Of a stretch of 40,998 bases of DNA, positions 29,962 through 38,149 are shown piece by piece. The stretch's first letter is position 1, and every line of letters starts with the position of its first letter. Source of the DNA: Bacteroidales bacterium (lineage in GTDB: Bacteria; Bacteroidota; Bacteroidia; Bacteroidales; M50B96); NCBI GenBank assembly GCA_021739985.1, contig JAIPAR010000004.1:1-40998 (forward strand), read 5' to 3'. Under the pieces are notes generated by a model. The model made no database searches. It saw only the letters and a list, made by a program, of their open reading frames with translations, and was not told the origin of the DNA. The position numbers and the translations under genes are program-made.

Positions 29962-32748
29962 ATGGAGTATAATTTTCAGGAGATTGAACAACGCTGGCAA
30001 AAGTATTGGCAAGATAATAACATTTATAAGGTTGAACTAAATCCTACGAAACCTAATTTTTATGTGCTCGATATGTTTCCATATCCTTCAGGGGCAGGGT
30101 TGCATGTGGGACATCCGCTGGGCTACATAGCTTCAGATATTTTTAGTCGCTATAAAAGATTGAAAGGATTCAATGTCTTACATCCCATGGGGTATGATTC
30201 ATTTGGACTCCCGGCTGAGCAATATGCGATTCAAACCGGTCAGCATCCTGCAATTACGACCCGTCAAAATATTGAACGCTATCGCGAACAACTTGATAGA
30301 ATTGGATTCTCCTACGATTGGGAACGTGAAATCCGCACCAGTGATCCAGCTTATTATAAATGGACGCAATGGGCTTTCCTTCAATTGTTTAAGCATTATT
30401 ACGATACAAAAACGCAATCAGCTCAGCCTGTTTCGAAGCTGGTTCAACAGTTCGAACATAGCGGCAATGTTGATGTTTCAGCTGCACATTCCTGTCCTGA
30501 AACCTTTACTGCCCTTGAATGGAAGCAAAAATCAGAAGCTGAACAGCAAAAAATATTGTTGAATTATCGTCTGGCCTATCTGGCTGATAGCCTGGTAAAC
30601 TGGTGTCCGGCCCTGGGAACTGTCCTGGCCAATGATGAAGTGGTGAACGGAGTCTCCGAACGTGGCGGCCATCCTGTGATTCAAAAGGAAATGAAGCAAT
30701 GGTCCTTGCGGATTTCTGCCTATGCGCAGCGTCTGCTGGATGGTTTGGAGCGTATCGACTGGACTGAATCCCTGAAAGAAATTCAGCGCAACTGGATTGG
30801 AAGATCCGAAGGTGCAGAAATGAATTTCAAGATAAAAAACAGCTCTCATCTTCTTGAAATTTTTACCACTCGTCCCGATACAAGCTGGGGAGTTACGTTT
30901 ATGGTGATGGCTCCGGAGAATAAACTGGTTGCTGAAATTACCCCTCCTGATTATCAGGAAGCGGTACACCATTATATTACCGAAAGCCAGAAACGTTCCG
31001 AAAGAGAACGCATGGCCGATACCAAAACAGTTTCCGGACAGTTTACAGGCGCTTATGCCATCAATCCGATGAATGGGAATGAAATTCCAATTTATATCAG
31101 CGATTATGTATTGATGGGTTATGGAACCGGCGCTATTATGGCTGTTCCTGCCCACGACAGTCGGGATTTTCGCTTTGCCCGTCATTTCAATCTTCCTGTC
31201 ATTCAGGTAGTTGTTGCTCCTGATGCGGTTGCTTCTGATACATCGCAATGGACTGATTCATTCGATGCCAAAGAAGGAGTCATGATTCATTCCGGGTTTA
31301 TTGATGGTTTGGATGTAAAAAAAGCCATTCGTAAAACGATAGAGTATATTGAATATCAGGGAATTGGGAAAGGGAAGATTAACTTTAGACTTCGGGATGC
31401 TATCTTCAGCCGTCAACGCTATTGGGGAGAGCCTTTACCAATTTATTTTAAAGATGGACTTCCTTACCCGCTGAATGAAGATCAGCTTCCGCTTGAACTG
31501 CCGGAAGTGGATAAGTTTTTACCTACCGAAGATGGTCAGCCGCCTCTGGGAAGAGCTGAATCCTGGAGTACCCCCGAAGGGTATCCTTATGAATTGAGTA
31601 CAATGCCCGGTTTTGCCGGCTCCTCAGCCTATATGTATCGTTATATGGATCCCTCGAATCCTATGGAGTTGGTTTCAAAGGAAGCTAATCAATATTGGAA
31701 AAACGTAGATTTATACCTGGGAGGTGCTGAACATGCAACCGGACACCTGATTTACAGCCGATTCTGGAACAAATTTCTGTTTGATTTGGGTGTCGTTTGT
31801 GAAGATGAACCTTTTAAAAAACTCATTAATCAGGGAATGATTCAGGGTCGTTCAAGTCTGGTTTATCGGATTCAGCAATCAAATACCTTTGTAAGTTTCG
31901 AAAAATCAAGTCAATACGATACAACTCCTATTCATGTGGATGTAAACATGGTAGAGAATGATGTACTTGACCTGGAAGCTTTTAAAGCCTGGAGACCTGA
32001 GTTTGCAGATGCAGAATTCATCCTGAATGATCACGACCAGTACAAATGTGGCTATCAGGTAGAGAAGATGTCGAAACGCTATTATAATGTTGTGAACCCG
32101 GATGACATCGTGCTTAAATATGGTGCTGATACCCTTCGGATGTATGAAATGTTCTTGGGACCACTTGACCAATCCAAACCCTGGGATACGAATGGAATCG
32201 ACGGTGTTCACAAGTTCCTGCGGAAATTCTGGCGTCTATTCTTCGACCGGGATGGAAACTTGCTTGTGGAGTTATCAAACCCGGAAGCTGCTGAGTTAAA
32301 AATTTTACATAAAACGATTAAGAAAGTTAATGAAGATATTGAACGTTTCAATTTCAATACTTCAGTATCGGCATTTATGATTTGTGTGAATGAGTTGAAT
32401 GAGCTTAATTGCCATAAACGTCAGATACTTGAACCTTTGACAATTCTTTTATCTCCATTTGCGCCACACATTTGTGAAGAAATTTGGCATCAAATCGGTC
32501 ATCCTGACAGCATTGTTACTGCGGGATTCCCTGAATTCGATGAAAAGTACCTGGTTGAGAACAGCTTTGAGTATCCGGTTTCTTTTAATGGGAAGATGCG
32601 TTTCAAGATAAACTTCCCGGCGGATTTATCCTCCGAAGAAATTGAGAAACAAATCCTGGCCAATGAAACGGCCCTAAAATGGCTGGAAGGCAAACCTGCC
32701 CGAAAAGTGGTGGTAGTTCCCAAACGAATCATCAATATCGTTTTTTAA
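29962..32748 (+). CDS. leuS: Leucyl-tRNA synthetase
   Basis: 928 aa; [18 protein letters not shown] (HIGH region), [16 protein letters not shown] (KMSKS-like), class I synthetase architecture. Confidence 0.97.
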   Translation: MEYNFQEIEQRWQKYWQDNNIYKVELNPTKPNFYVLDMFPYPSGAGLHVGHPLGYIASDIFSRYKRLKGFNVLHPMGYDSFGLPAEQYAIQTGQHPAITTRQNIERYREQLDRIGFSYDWEREIRTSDPAYYKWTQWAFLQLFKHYYDTKTQSAQPVSKLVQQFEHSGNVDVSAAHSCPETFTALEWKQKSEAEQQKILLNYRLAYLADSLVNWCPALGTVLANDEVVNGVSERGGHPVIQKEMKQWSLRISAYAQRLLDGLERIDWTESLKEIQRNWIGRSEGAEMNFKIKNSSHLLEIFTTRPDTSWGVTFMVMAPENKLVAEITPPDYQEAVHHYITESQKRSERERMADTKTVSGQFTGAYAINPMNGNEIPIYISDYVLMGYGTGAIMAVPAHDSRDFRFARHFNLPVIQVVVAPDAVASDTSQWTDSFDAKEGVMIHSGFIDGLDVKKAIRKTIEYIEYQGIGKGKINFRLRDAIFSRQRYWGEPLPIYFKDGLPYPLNEDQLPLELPEVDKFLPTEDGQPPLGRAESWSTPEGYPYELSTMPGFAGSSAYMYRYMDPSNPMELVSKEANQYWKNVDLYLGGAEHATGHLIYSRFWNKFLFDLGVVCEDEPFKKLINQGMIQGRSSLVYRIQQSNTFVSFEKSSQYDTTPIHVDVNMVENDVLDLEAFKAWRPEFADAEFILNDHDQYKCGYQVEKMSKRYYNVVNPDDIVLKYGADTLRMYEMFLGPLDQSKPWDTNGIDGVHKFLRKFWRLFFDRDGNLLVELSNPEAAELKILHKTIKKVNEDIERFNFNTSVSAFMICVNELNELNCHKRQILEPLTILLSPFAPHICEEIWHQIGHPDSIVTAGFPEFDEKYLVENSFEYPVSFNGKMRFKINFPADLSSEEIEKQILANETALKWLEGKPARKVVVVPKRIINIVF

Positions 32749-32755
32749 AAAATAC

Positions 32756-32784
32756 AAACGCTTCCAACTGGGAGCGTTTTTTTT
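32756..32784 (+). terminator. Terminator after leuS
   Basis: AAACGCTTCC-AACT-GGGAGCGTTTTTTTT stem-loop (one G-T pair). Confidence 0.85.
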
Positions 32785-33024
32785 GGAGATGATTTTCACA
32801 TGAATATATACAGATAATTAGATAAATGCTCCACAACAGTTTATGCATAAGTTGTATAACATATTAAACGTATGTCCATATCTATATTATTGCCCTACCT
32901 TTAATCCCAATTAGATAGAGATGTAAATATATCACTACTAGACTGGGAAAATTAAGTAAAACAGTTCGGTTACTAATCGCACAAACAAGGACAATTCGAT
33001 TACAAATCACTAATTATCAGAGAA

Positions 33025-34377
33025 ATGGACAAAATGAAGAGATTTTTTTTACCGGTGGTTATCCTGGCAATTTCGGGGGCGCTCGCATTTGTTAGTTGTA
33101 CCGGTGATGATCCCGATGAACCAAGTGTAGCCTCCTGTGTAGGATGTCACACCAATTATGAGCACCTGCAGGCAGTATATACTCCCGATACAACAGCTCC
33201 GGCTGGAGGTTGCGGGGGGGAAGCTCCTCATATTGAACCTTACGACCGGGTTTATATGGGTGGTGAAGGATTTGAGGCTTATAAAGCATCTTCACACTAT
33301 GAAGTAGGTTGTGTAGGTTGCCATAATGGGGTTGATAATACTGATGATAAGGTTGAAGCTCATTCAGGCGAGTTTATTCGGCATCCATCGATGTATTATG
33401 AAGAAAAATGTGGAAGTTGTCATGCCGACATTGCGAATGACTTTACAACTAGTTTGCATCATGGAACGGGGCAGAAACGTAAAGTAACGATTCGCAACGG
33501 TTTGGCCGGCGCACATGAGTTTGATCAATTGCCTGCGCATCAAATCGAAGGCTATAATGCCAACTGTGCAACTTGCCACGGAACATGTGGAAATTGCCAC
33601 GTTGTTCGTCCACCTGCAGGTGGTGGTGGTCTTTCAAGTGGTCACAACTTCAATAAAACCCCTGATATGCTGAATGTTTGTGTAACTTGTCACACATCCC
33701 GCGGTGGGCACGCATTCCTCGGAGTTGCTGCCGGAACACAACCCGATGTTCACTTATCTTCGAATAGTTTTAAATGTTTAAGTTGTCACTCGGGTCATGA
33801 AATGCATGGAAATGGCGAGCCGGTTGACCAACGTTATGCTTATACTGAGTTACCAAGCTGTCAGGATTGTCATACAGGCATTCAGACGGCAAACATTTAC
33901 CACTCTTTCCACTATAATACCTTTAATTGTCAAGTTTGCCATTCTCAGGATTATAATAATTGTGGAAGCTGCCATATTCATGGAGCAGGAGCCAGAATTC
34001 CATCCTACCTGGGCTTTAAAATCGCTAAAAACCCAATTCCGGATATCAAAACTGAATTTAATTTAACATTGGTAAGACGGTCTTTAGCAGCACCTGATAG
34101 CTGGCAAGAGTTTGGAGTTGCTGAATCATCTAATTTTGATGCATTCCCAACCTATAATTTTACCACTCCTCATAATATTTTACGCTGGACTACCCGTACC
34201 CAAACAGCACCTGGTGCAACCTGCTATTCGAATTGTCATATCCGCAACGAAGCCGGCACACTGGTAAATCAGGAACTTTATTTGTTCCAAACTGATTTGC
34301 TCGAATGGGAATTGGATGCAACAGCTCCGATAACAGTTGACGGGCAACTGCCAACTTCCTGGTTCGATCCACAATAA
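33025..34377 (+). CDS. Multiheme c-type cytochrome, predicted lipoprotein
   Basis: Ten CxxCH motifs (CVGCH x2, CGSCH x2, CATCH, CGNCH, CVTCH, CLSCH, CQDCH, CQVCH) plus one CYSNCH. N-terminal lipobox-like region ALAFVSC|TGDDPDEP. Confidence 0.9.
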   Translation: MDKMKRFFLPVVILAISGALAFVSCTGDDPDEPSVASCVGCHTNYEHLQAVYTPDTTAPAGGCGGEAPHIEPYDRVYMGGEGFEAYKASSHYEVGCVGCHNGVDNTDDKVEAHSGEFIRHPSMYYEEKCGSCHADIANDFTTSLHHGTGQKRKVTIRNGLAGAHEFDQLPAHQIEGYNANCATCHGTCGNCHVVRPPAGGGGLSSGHNFNKTPDMLNVCVTCHTSRGGHAFLGVAAGTQPDVHLSSNSFKCLSCHSGHEMHGNGEPVDQRYAYTELPSCQDCHTGIQTANIYHSFHYNTFNCQVCHSQDYNNCGSCHIHGAGARIPSYLGFKIAKNPIPDIKTEFNLTLVRRSLAAPDSWQEFGVAESSNFDAFPTYNFTTPHNILRWTTRTQTAPGATCYSNCHIRNEAGTLVNQELYLFQTDLLEWELDATAPITVDGQLPTSWFDPQ

Positions 34378-34418
34378 TGATGTTTTATTAATACAAATAA
34401 ATCTTAATTCTAGAAACT

Positions 34419-35411
34419 ATGGCAAAATTTAAATTCTGGATGCTAAGCATCCTTGTAGTAGGTCTCGCTTTCAATTTTACAAGCTGTTCAGATGATGATC
34501 CAATCAACGAAGCACAGGTCCTTGCTGAATACATGGAATCAGCTGATTCTCCTTTGATGAAAGATTATGTCAATACCGACATGCCTTCTATCATTACAGC
34601 AACGGATGTTAATTCATTTAATTTACTTGGACAAGCCTATATTATTGACATTCGTTCAGCTGCTGATTATGCAAACGGACATATTGCCAATGCTGTGAAT
34701 GTTGCTTTCGCTGACCTGTTGACTCATGTGGCTGCTATTAACATGGCCAATTATCAGAAAGTAGTTATTGTATGCTACAGTGGTCAAACTGCTGCTTACG
34801 GTGCTAGTATTCTTCGTTTAATGGGTTATGATAAAGTTTTCTCCATGAAATTTGGAATGTGTTCCTGGAATGAAGCTACTGCCACCGGATGGAGCACCAG
34901 CATCAGCAATCTATACGCTACTCAGTTCACGGCTGACTCAACTTCGAAAAATGCTGAAGGTGCACTTCCTACCTTGGAAACAGGTAAAACTACCGGCCAG
35001 GAAATTTTAGAAGCTCGTGTTGCTACTTTATTAACCGAAGGTTTTGACCCGGCTAAAATCACGAATGCAACTGTTTTCGGTAATCTGACAAATTATTACA
35101 TCATTAACTATTGGCCATTGGCTTCATATCTGGATCCAGGTCATATTCCAGGAGCCATTCAGTACGAACCTAAATTAACAATTAAGCTCGATGCTGCTTT
35201 GAAAACACTTCCTACCGATAAAACTATCGTTGTGTATTGCTACACCGGTCAAACCAGTGCTTTCTTAACCGCTTATCTCCGTCTCCTGGGTTATGATGCT
35301 AAATCTTTACTCTATGGTGCTAACGGAATGATTTATGACGTAATGTTAGCAGCTGGAATGACTACCTTTAAACCCGCTACCGATATTATGGGTTATGATT
35401 TAGTTCAATAA
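34419..35411 (+). CDS. Tandem rhodanese-domain lipoprotein
   Basis: Lipoprotein signal VGLAFNFTSC|SDDDP. Two rhodanese active-site loops, VVIVCYSGQTAAYGASILRLMGYDKV and TIVVYCYTGQTSAFLTAYLRLLGYDAK. Confidence 0.9.
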   Translation: MAKFKFWMLSILVVGLAFNFTSCSDDDPINEAQVLAEYMESADSPLMKDYVNTDMPSIITATDVNSFNLLGQAYIIDIRSAADYANGHIANAVNVAFADLLTHVAAINMANYQKVVIVCYSGQTAAYGASILRLMGYDKVFSMKFGMCSWNEATATGWSTSISNLYATQFTADSTSKNAEGALPTLETGKTTGQEILEARVATLLTEGFDPAKITNATVFGNLTNYYIINYWPLASYLDPGHIPGAIQYEPKLTIKLDAALKTLPTDKTIVVYCYTGQTSAFLTAYLRLLGYDAKSLLYGANGMIYDVMLAAGMTTFKPATDIMGYDLVQ

Positions 35412-35433
35412 TTGAACCTCTTTTAATTTATTC

Positions 35434-35466
35434 AGGGTGTATCCGGCAACGGGTACACCTTTTTTT
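35434..35466 (+). terminator. Terminator after rhodanese gene
   Basis: AGGGTGTATCC-GGCAAC-GGGTACACCTTTTTTT stem with U-tract. Confidence 0.8.
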
Positions 35467-35546
35467 GCCCCATATTCTAGCTTACCTGTGCATTATTTAC
35501 TATTGCATTCATCCTAATAGTGCATTCCAACCCTCATTCGTTTTCA

Positions 35547-36239
35547 CTATAAAGCCCCTTCGTCCGCAAAACTGTAATATCCTGCGCTGCTAACAATCAA
35601 ATGATCTATTAAAGGAATCTCGAGCATGCGGCCGGTTTCCTGAATTTTCCTTGTTAAGGCAATATCCTGGGAGCTGGGTTGAAGATTCCCACTGGGGTGA
35701 TTGTGGCAGACAATTATTGAACTGGCCAGCCGGTTCATAGCCTCCTTCATCATCAAGCGAATATCTATCACCGTTCCGGCAACACCACCCTGTGATAAGC
35801 GATAGGAATGAATGATTTTATTGGCCCGATTTAAATATACCACCCAAAATTCCTCATGCTGCAAATCAGCTAATTTCGATTTGAAATATTCAGCAATATC
35901 GCCTGAGCTTGTTATACTAATTAGATGAATTTGTGGACTTTGGGATCTCCTTCTCCCCAACTCAATAGCTGACAAAATACTTACAGCTTTTGCCGGACCA
36001 ATTCCCTGGATTTTCAGCAAATCGCTTACATCCTGTCGAGCCAGCAAGTTAAGATTGTTATCCACCCCGGCTAGTATAGTTTTCGCCAGGTCGAGGGCAG
36101 ACAAAGAGCGACCTCCATTCACAATTAAAATGGCTAGTAATTCGGCATCACTTAAAGAATGTAAACCTTTTTTGAGCAGTTTTTCGCGAGGACGGTCTTC
36201 TTCTGCCCAGTTCTTAATACTTAATCGATTTTCAGCCAT
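35547..36239 (-). CDS. radC: DNA repair protein RadC / JAB-domain protein
   Basis: IKNWAEEDRPREKLLKKGLHSLSDAELLAILI and IIVCHNHPSGNLQPSSQDIALT. Start at MAENRL is preferred over the track start (36293). Confidence 0.94.
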   Translation of the reverse strand: MAENRLSIKNWAEEDRPREKLLKKGLHSLSDAELLAILIVNGGRSLSALDLAKTILAGVDNNLNLLARQDVSDLLKIQGIGPAKAVSILSAIELGRRRSQSPQIHLISITSSGDIAEYFKSKLADLQHEEFWVVYLNRANKIIHSYRLSQGGVAGTVIDIRLMMKEAMNRLASSIIVCHNHPSGNLQPSSQDIALTRKIQETGRMLEIPLIDHLIVSSAGYYSFADEGAL

Positions 36240-36336
36240 AAAGCTTCTTTTTCCGGTAAAATTACACAGAAAGTAAGGAGATGGCATTGTCAACTATAAA
36301 CTCAAACCTACCAGGTATGAACCAAAGTGGATTATC

Positions 36337-36900
36337 TTAGGATACTGGGCCGGGTTTGCGGATTTTTTCATTCCAAATAACCCAAAGAGAAAATATCACC
36401 ACATAAAAGAAAGGCCGAAGGATCCAATCATGCATAAAATCCCATTGTTCGGGCCAATATTGCAGGATAACTCCCAGGATAACAATGCGAAAAATATTTA
36501 CCCCATGCATAAGAATCATGCTCATCGGAATATACCAGAGTTTATGTTTCCAGGGGCCGGGAAACAGCAAAAATAGTACGATAATCTGATAAAATTGTTT
36601 AACCCCGGAACAGGAATTATTGACCTCAATAAATCCAACTTCCGGAAAGAGGAAAGTAGTACCCTGATGCGTAACCGGATACATCTTATCTAAAAAAAAG
36701 GCCGAATTGTTGAACAATAGCTCACGCATGAAATCCCGTATGCCAGCCATCCATCCCCAATCATTGAAAACAGTACTAAATGCCCAATAAAACTTATGCG
36801 CTAATACGGTAATCAGGATAAATAAAATTACATCTGCTACGGGGCGATAGCGTTGATACAAAGTTTTTACATGCTGATAGGAAAGGTTTAAACTTTTCAT
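36337..36900 (-). CDS. Exosortase/archaeosortase family transmembrane protease-like protein
   Basis: Multi-TM 187 aa protein with ordered Cys-Arg-His candidates: EVNNSCSGVKQF, HGVNIFRIVILG and MHDWILRPFFY. This is the spacing/order expected of the exosortase/archaeosortase superfamily. Confidence 0.82.
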   Translation of the reverse strand: MKSLNLSYQHVKTLYQRYRPVADVILFILITVLAHKFYWAFSTVFNDWGWMAGIRDFMRELLFNNSAFFLDKMYPVTHQGTTFLFPEVGFIEVNNSCSGVKQFYQIIVLFLLFPGPWKHKLWYIPMSMILMHGVNIFRIVILGVILQYWPEQWDFMHDWILRPFFYVVIFSLWVIWNEKIRKPGPVS

Positions 36901-36978
36901 TTTTCAACGATTTAATTAATAATAAAATCAGGCAGTAAGATGCTCTCGAATCATCCTATCAGTCCGATATTTTTTTTG

Positions 36979-37983
36979 TCAATAAAGATACTTGGCCAAT
37001 ATTGGTCCGGCGAAATTGGTCACCCAATCAGGTAGGCTTTTCCATATTCCACTCAAATCAGGAATTCGTCGGGGATTCGCATTGGTTGAACCAGTGTACG
37101 ACCAAACTAAGGGCACATCATAGGTATTCCATTGCTTTTTATAGCGATGTACGCCACTATCCTTCGTACTCCTTCCAAAAGAGTATATCCCGAAATGTTG
37201 AATGATGGCTTCTTGAATAAGTAACCAGTTTAATCGATACGAAATATATTGCGAACGAAGTTCCCAATCGCTTGCAAACCAATTGTTTTCCACAAAATTA
37301 CCATAGCCAAGATTAATCGCTCCGGCAACGGGTTGTTGGTTGCGGTATAGAACAATTCCATAGAGCTGTCCTCCCTGATACCTTTGCACAAGCATTTGAA
37401 AAAATCGTTCGGGTAAGTGTGGGCTTCCCAGGCGTTTTAGATTCTTACGATACACCCTAAAAAAATCTCCAATCAGCTTCTTCTGCGTCAGGCTATCATT
37501 GGACTGGCGGATATAGGCTGCTTGAAATTCATCCGTACCGGCTTTGTTTATCTTTCGTTTCAAATCGGCCGGAAAAACATTCCATTGACTGGATATTTCA
37601 GGTTCTAACGCCAGCCAGGAGGACACTTTATATGTTAAAATTCTGTTGGAAAATTCTTTGAAATCCCGCCATTCTACAGCACTGAACTTCTGCACGAACA
37701 TCTTAAAAATAGCTTCTCCTGAAATAGGGCTGGTTAACGAAATACGGATATTTCCATAAGAGAAATGCGGTGTACTAACCATCCGATTTCGGATTCTATT
37801 CCCGCCGATAAGAGCAATGGGATTCCCATCATCTTCCAAACTAAAAAAGGATGCCGGGAAATCAAAAATATTTTCGATAAGGATATTTAAAGCAGGATTA
37901 CACCCATGAGTCAGCACTGTTCCGGTGTTGATCTGGGGGGTCAAAGATTCATATTCGGAAGCGGAAATTTCACGCAATATCAT
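36979..37983 (-). CDS. FemAB/GNAT-fold acyltransferase-like protein
   Basis: C-terminal GNAT-like segment GQLYGIVLYRNQQPVAGAINLGYGNFVENNWFASDWE...NWLLIQEAIIQHFGIYSFGRSTKDSGVHRYKKQWN, resembling FemAB proteins of the XrtA/PEP-CTERM-associated type (FGRS...G..RFKKxWG). Confidence 0.72.
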   Translation of the reverse strand: MILREISASEYESLTPQINTGTVLTHGCNPALNILIENIFDFPASFFSLEDDGNPIALIGGNRIRNRMVSTPHFSYGNIRISLTSPISGEAIFKMFVQKFSAVEWRDFKEFSNRILTYKVSSWLALEPEISSQWNVFPADLKRKINKAGTDEFQAAYIRQSNDSLTQKKLIGDFFRVYRKNLKRLGSPHLPERFFQMLVQRYQGGQLYGIVLYRNQQPVAGAINLGYGNFVENNWFASDWELRSQYISYRLNWLLIQEAIIQHFGIYSFGRSTKDSGVHRYKKQWNTYDVPLVWSYTGSTNANPRRIPDLSGIWKSLPDWVTNFAGPILAKYLY

Positions 37984-37987
37984 AGTT

Positions 37988-37995
37988 CAAATATA
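37988..37995 (-). promoter_or_regulatory. -7 element (TATATTTG) for FemAB-like/exosortase genes, 4 nt from start codon
   Basis: Reverse strand reads TATATTTG-AACT-ATG. Confidence 0.55.
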
Positions 37996-38097
37996 AAAAA
38001 ATTGCTGATTTTCACGGAATGAAGCAATCTAAAAATGCTGCCATGGAGCTCGTTGGAATAAAATGGTTGTGTAAGAACTTTTATAGAGCCAATTTTT

Positions 38098-38105
38098 TAT
38101 ATTTG
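38098..38105 (+). promoter_or_regulatory. -7 element (TATATTTG) for hppA
   Basis: Exact TAnnTTTG match 44 nt upstream of the ATG at 38150. Confidence 0.6.
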
Positions 38106-38149
38106 CACACATTTCAAACAAATTCTAATATTCATTAAATCAACAGTGT

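Noticed and set aside
30532-31248. 238-aa minus-strand ORF inside leuS
   Set aside because: Antisense to conserved leuS sequence; the peptide has no domain-like pattern, so it is a shadow ORF.
29746-32748. tatA-leuS close pairing (3-nt gap) as a functional module
   Set aside because: Tight spacing shows co-transcription only; no known or sequence-based functional link.
32841-32860. TTATGCATAA palindrome followed by GTTGTATAAC upstream of the multiheme cytochrome gene, considered as an FNR/CRP-type site
   Set aside because: Does not match the TTGAT-N4-ATCAA or TGTGA-type consensus; possible operator but not supportable from one copy.
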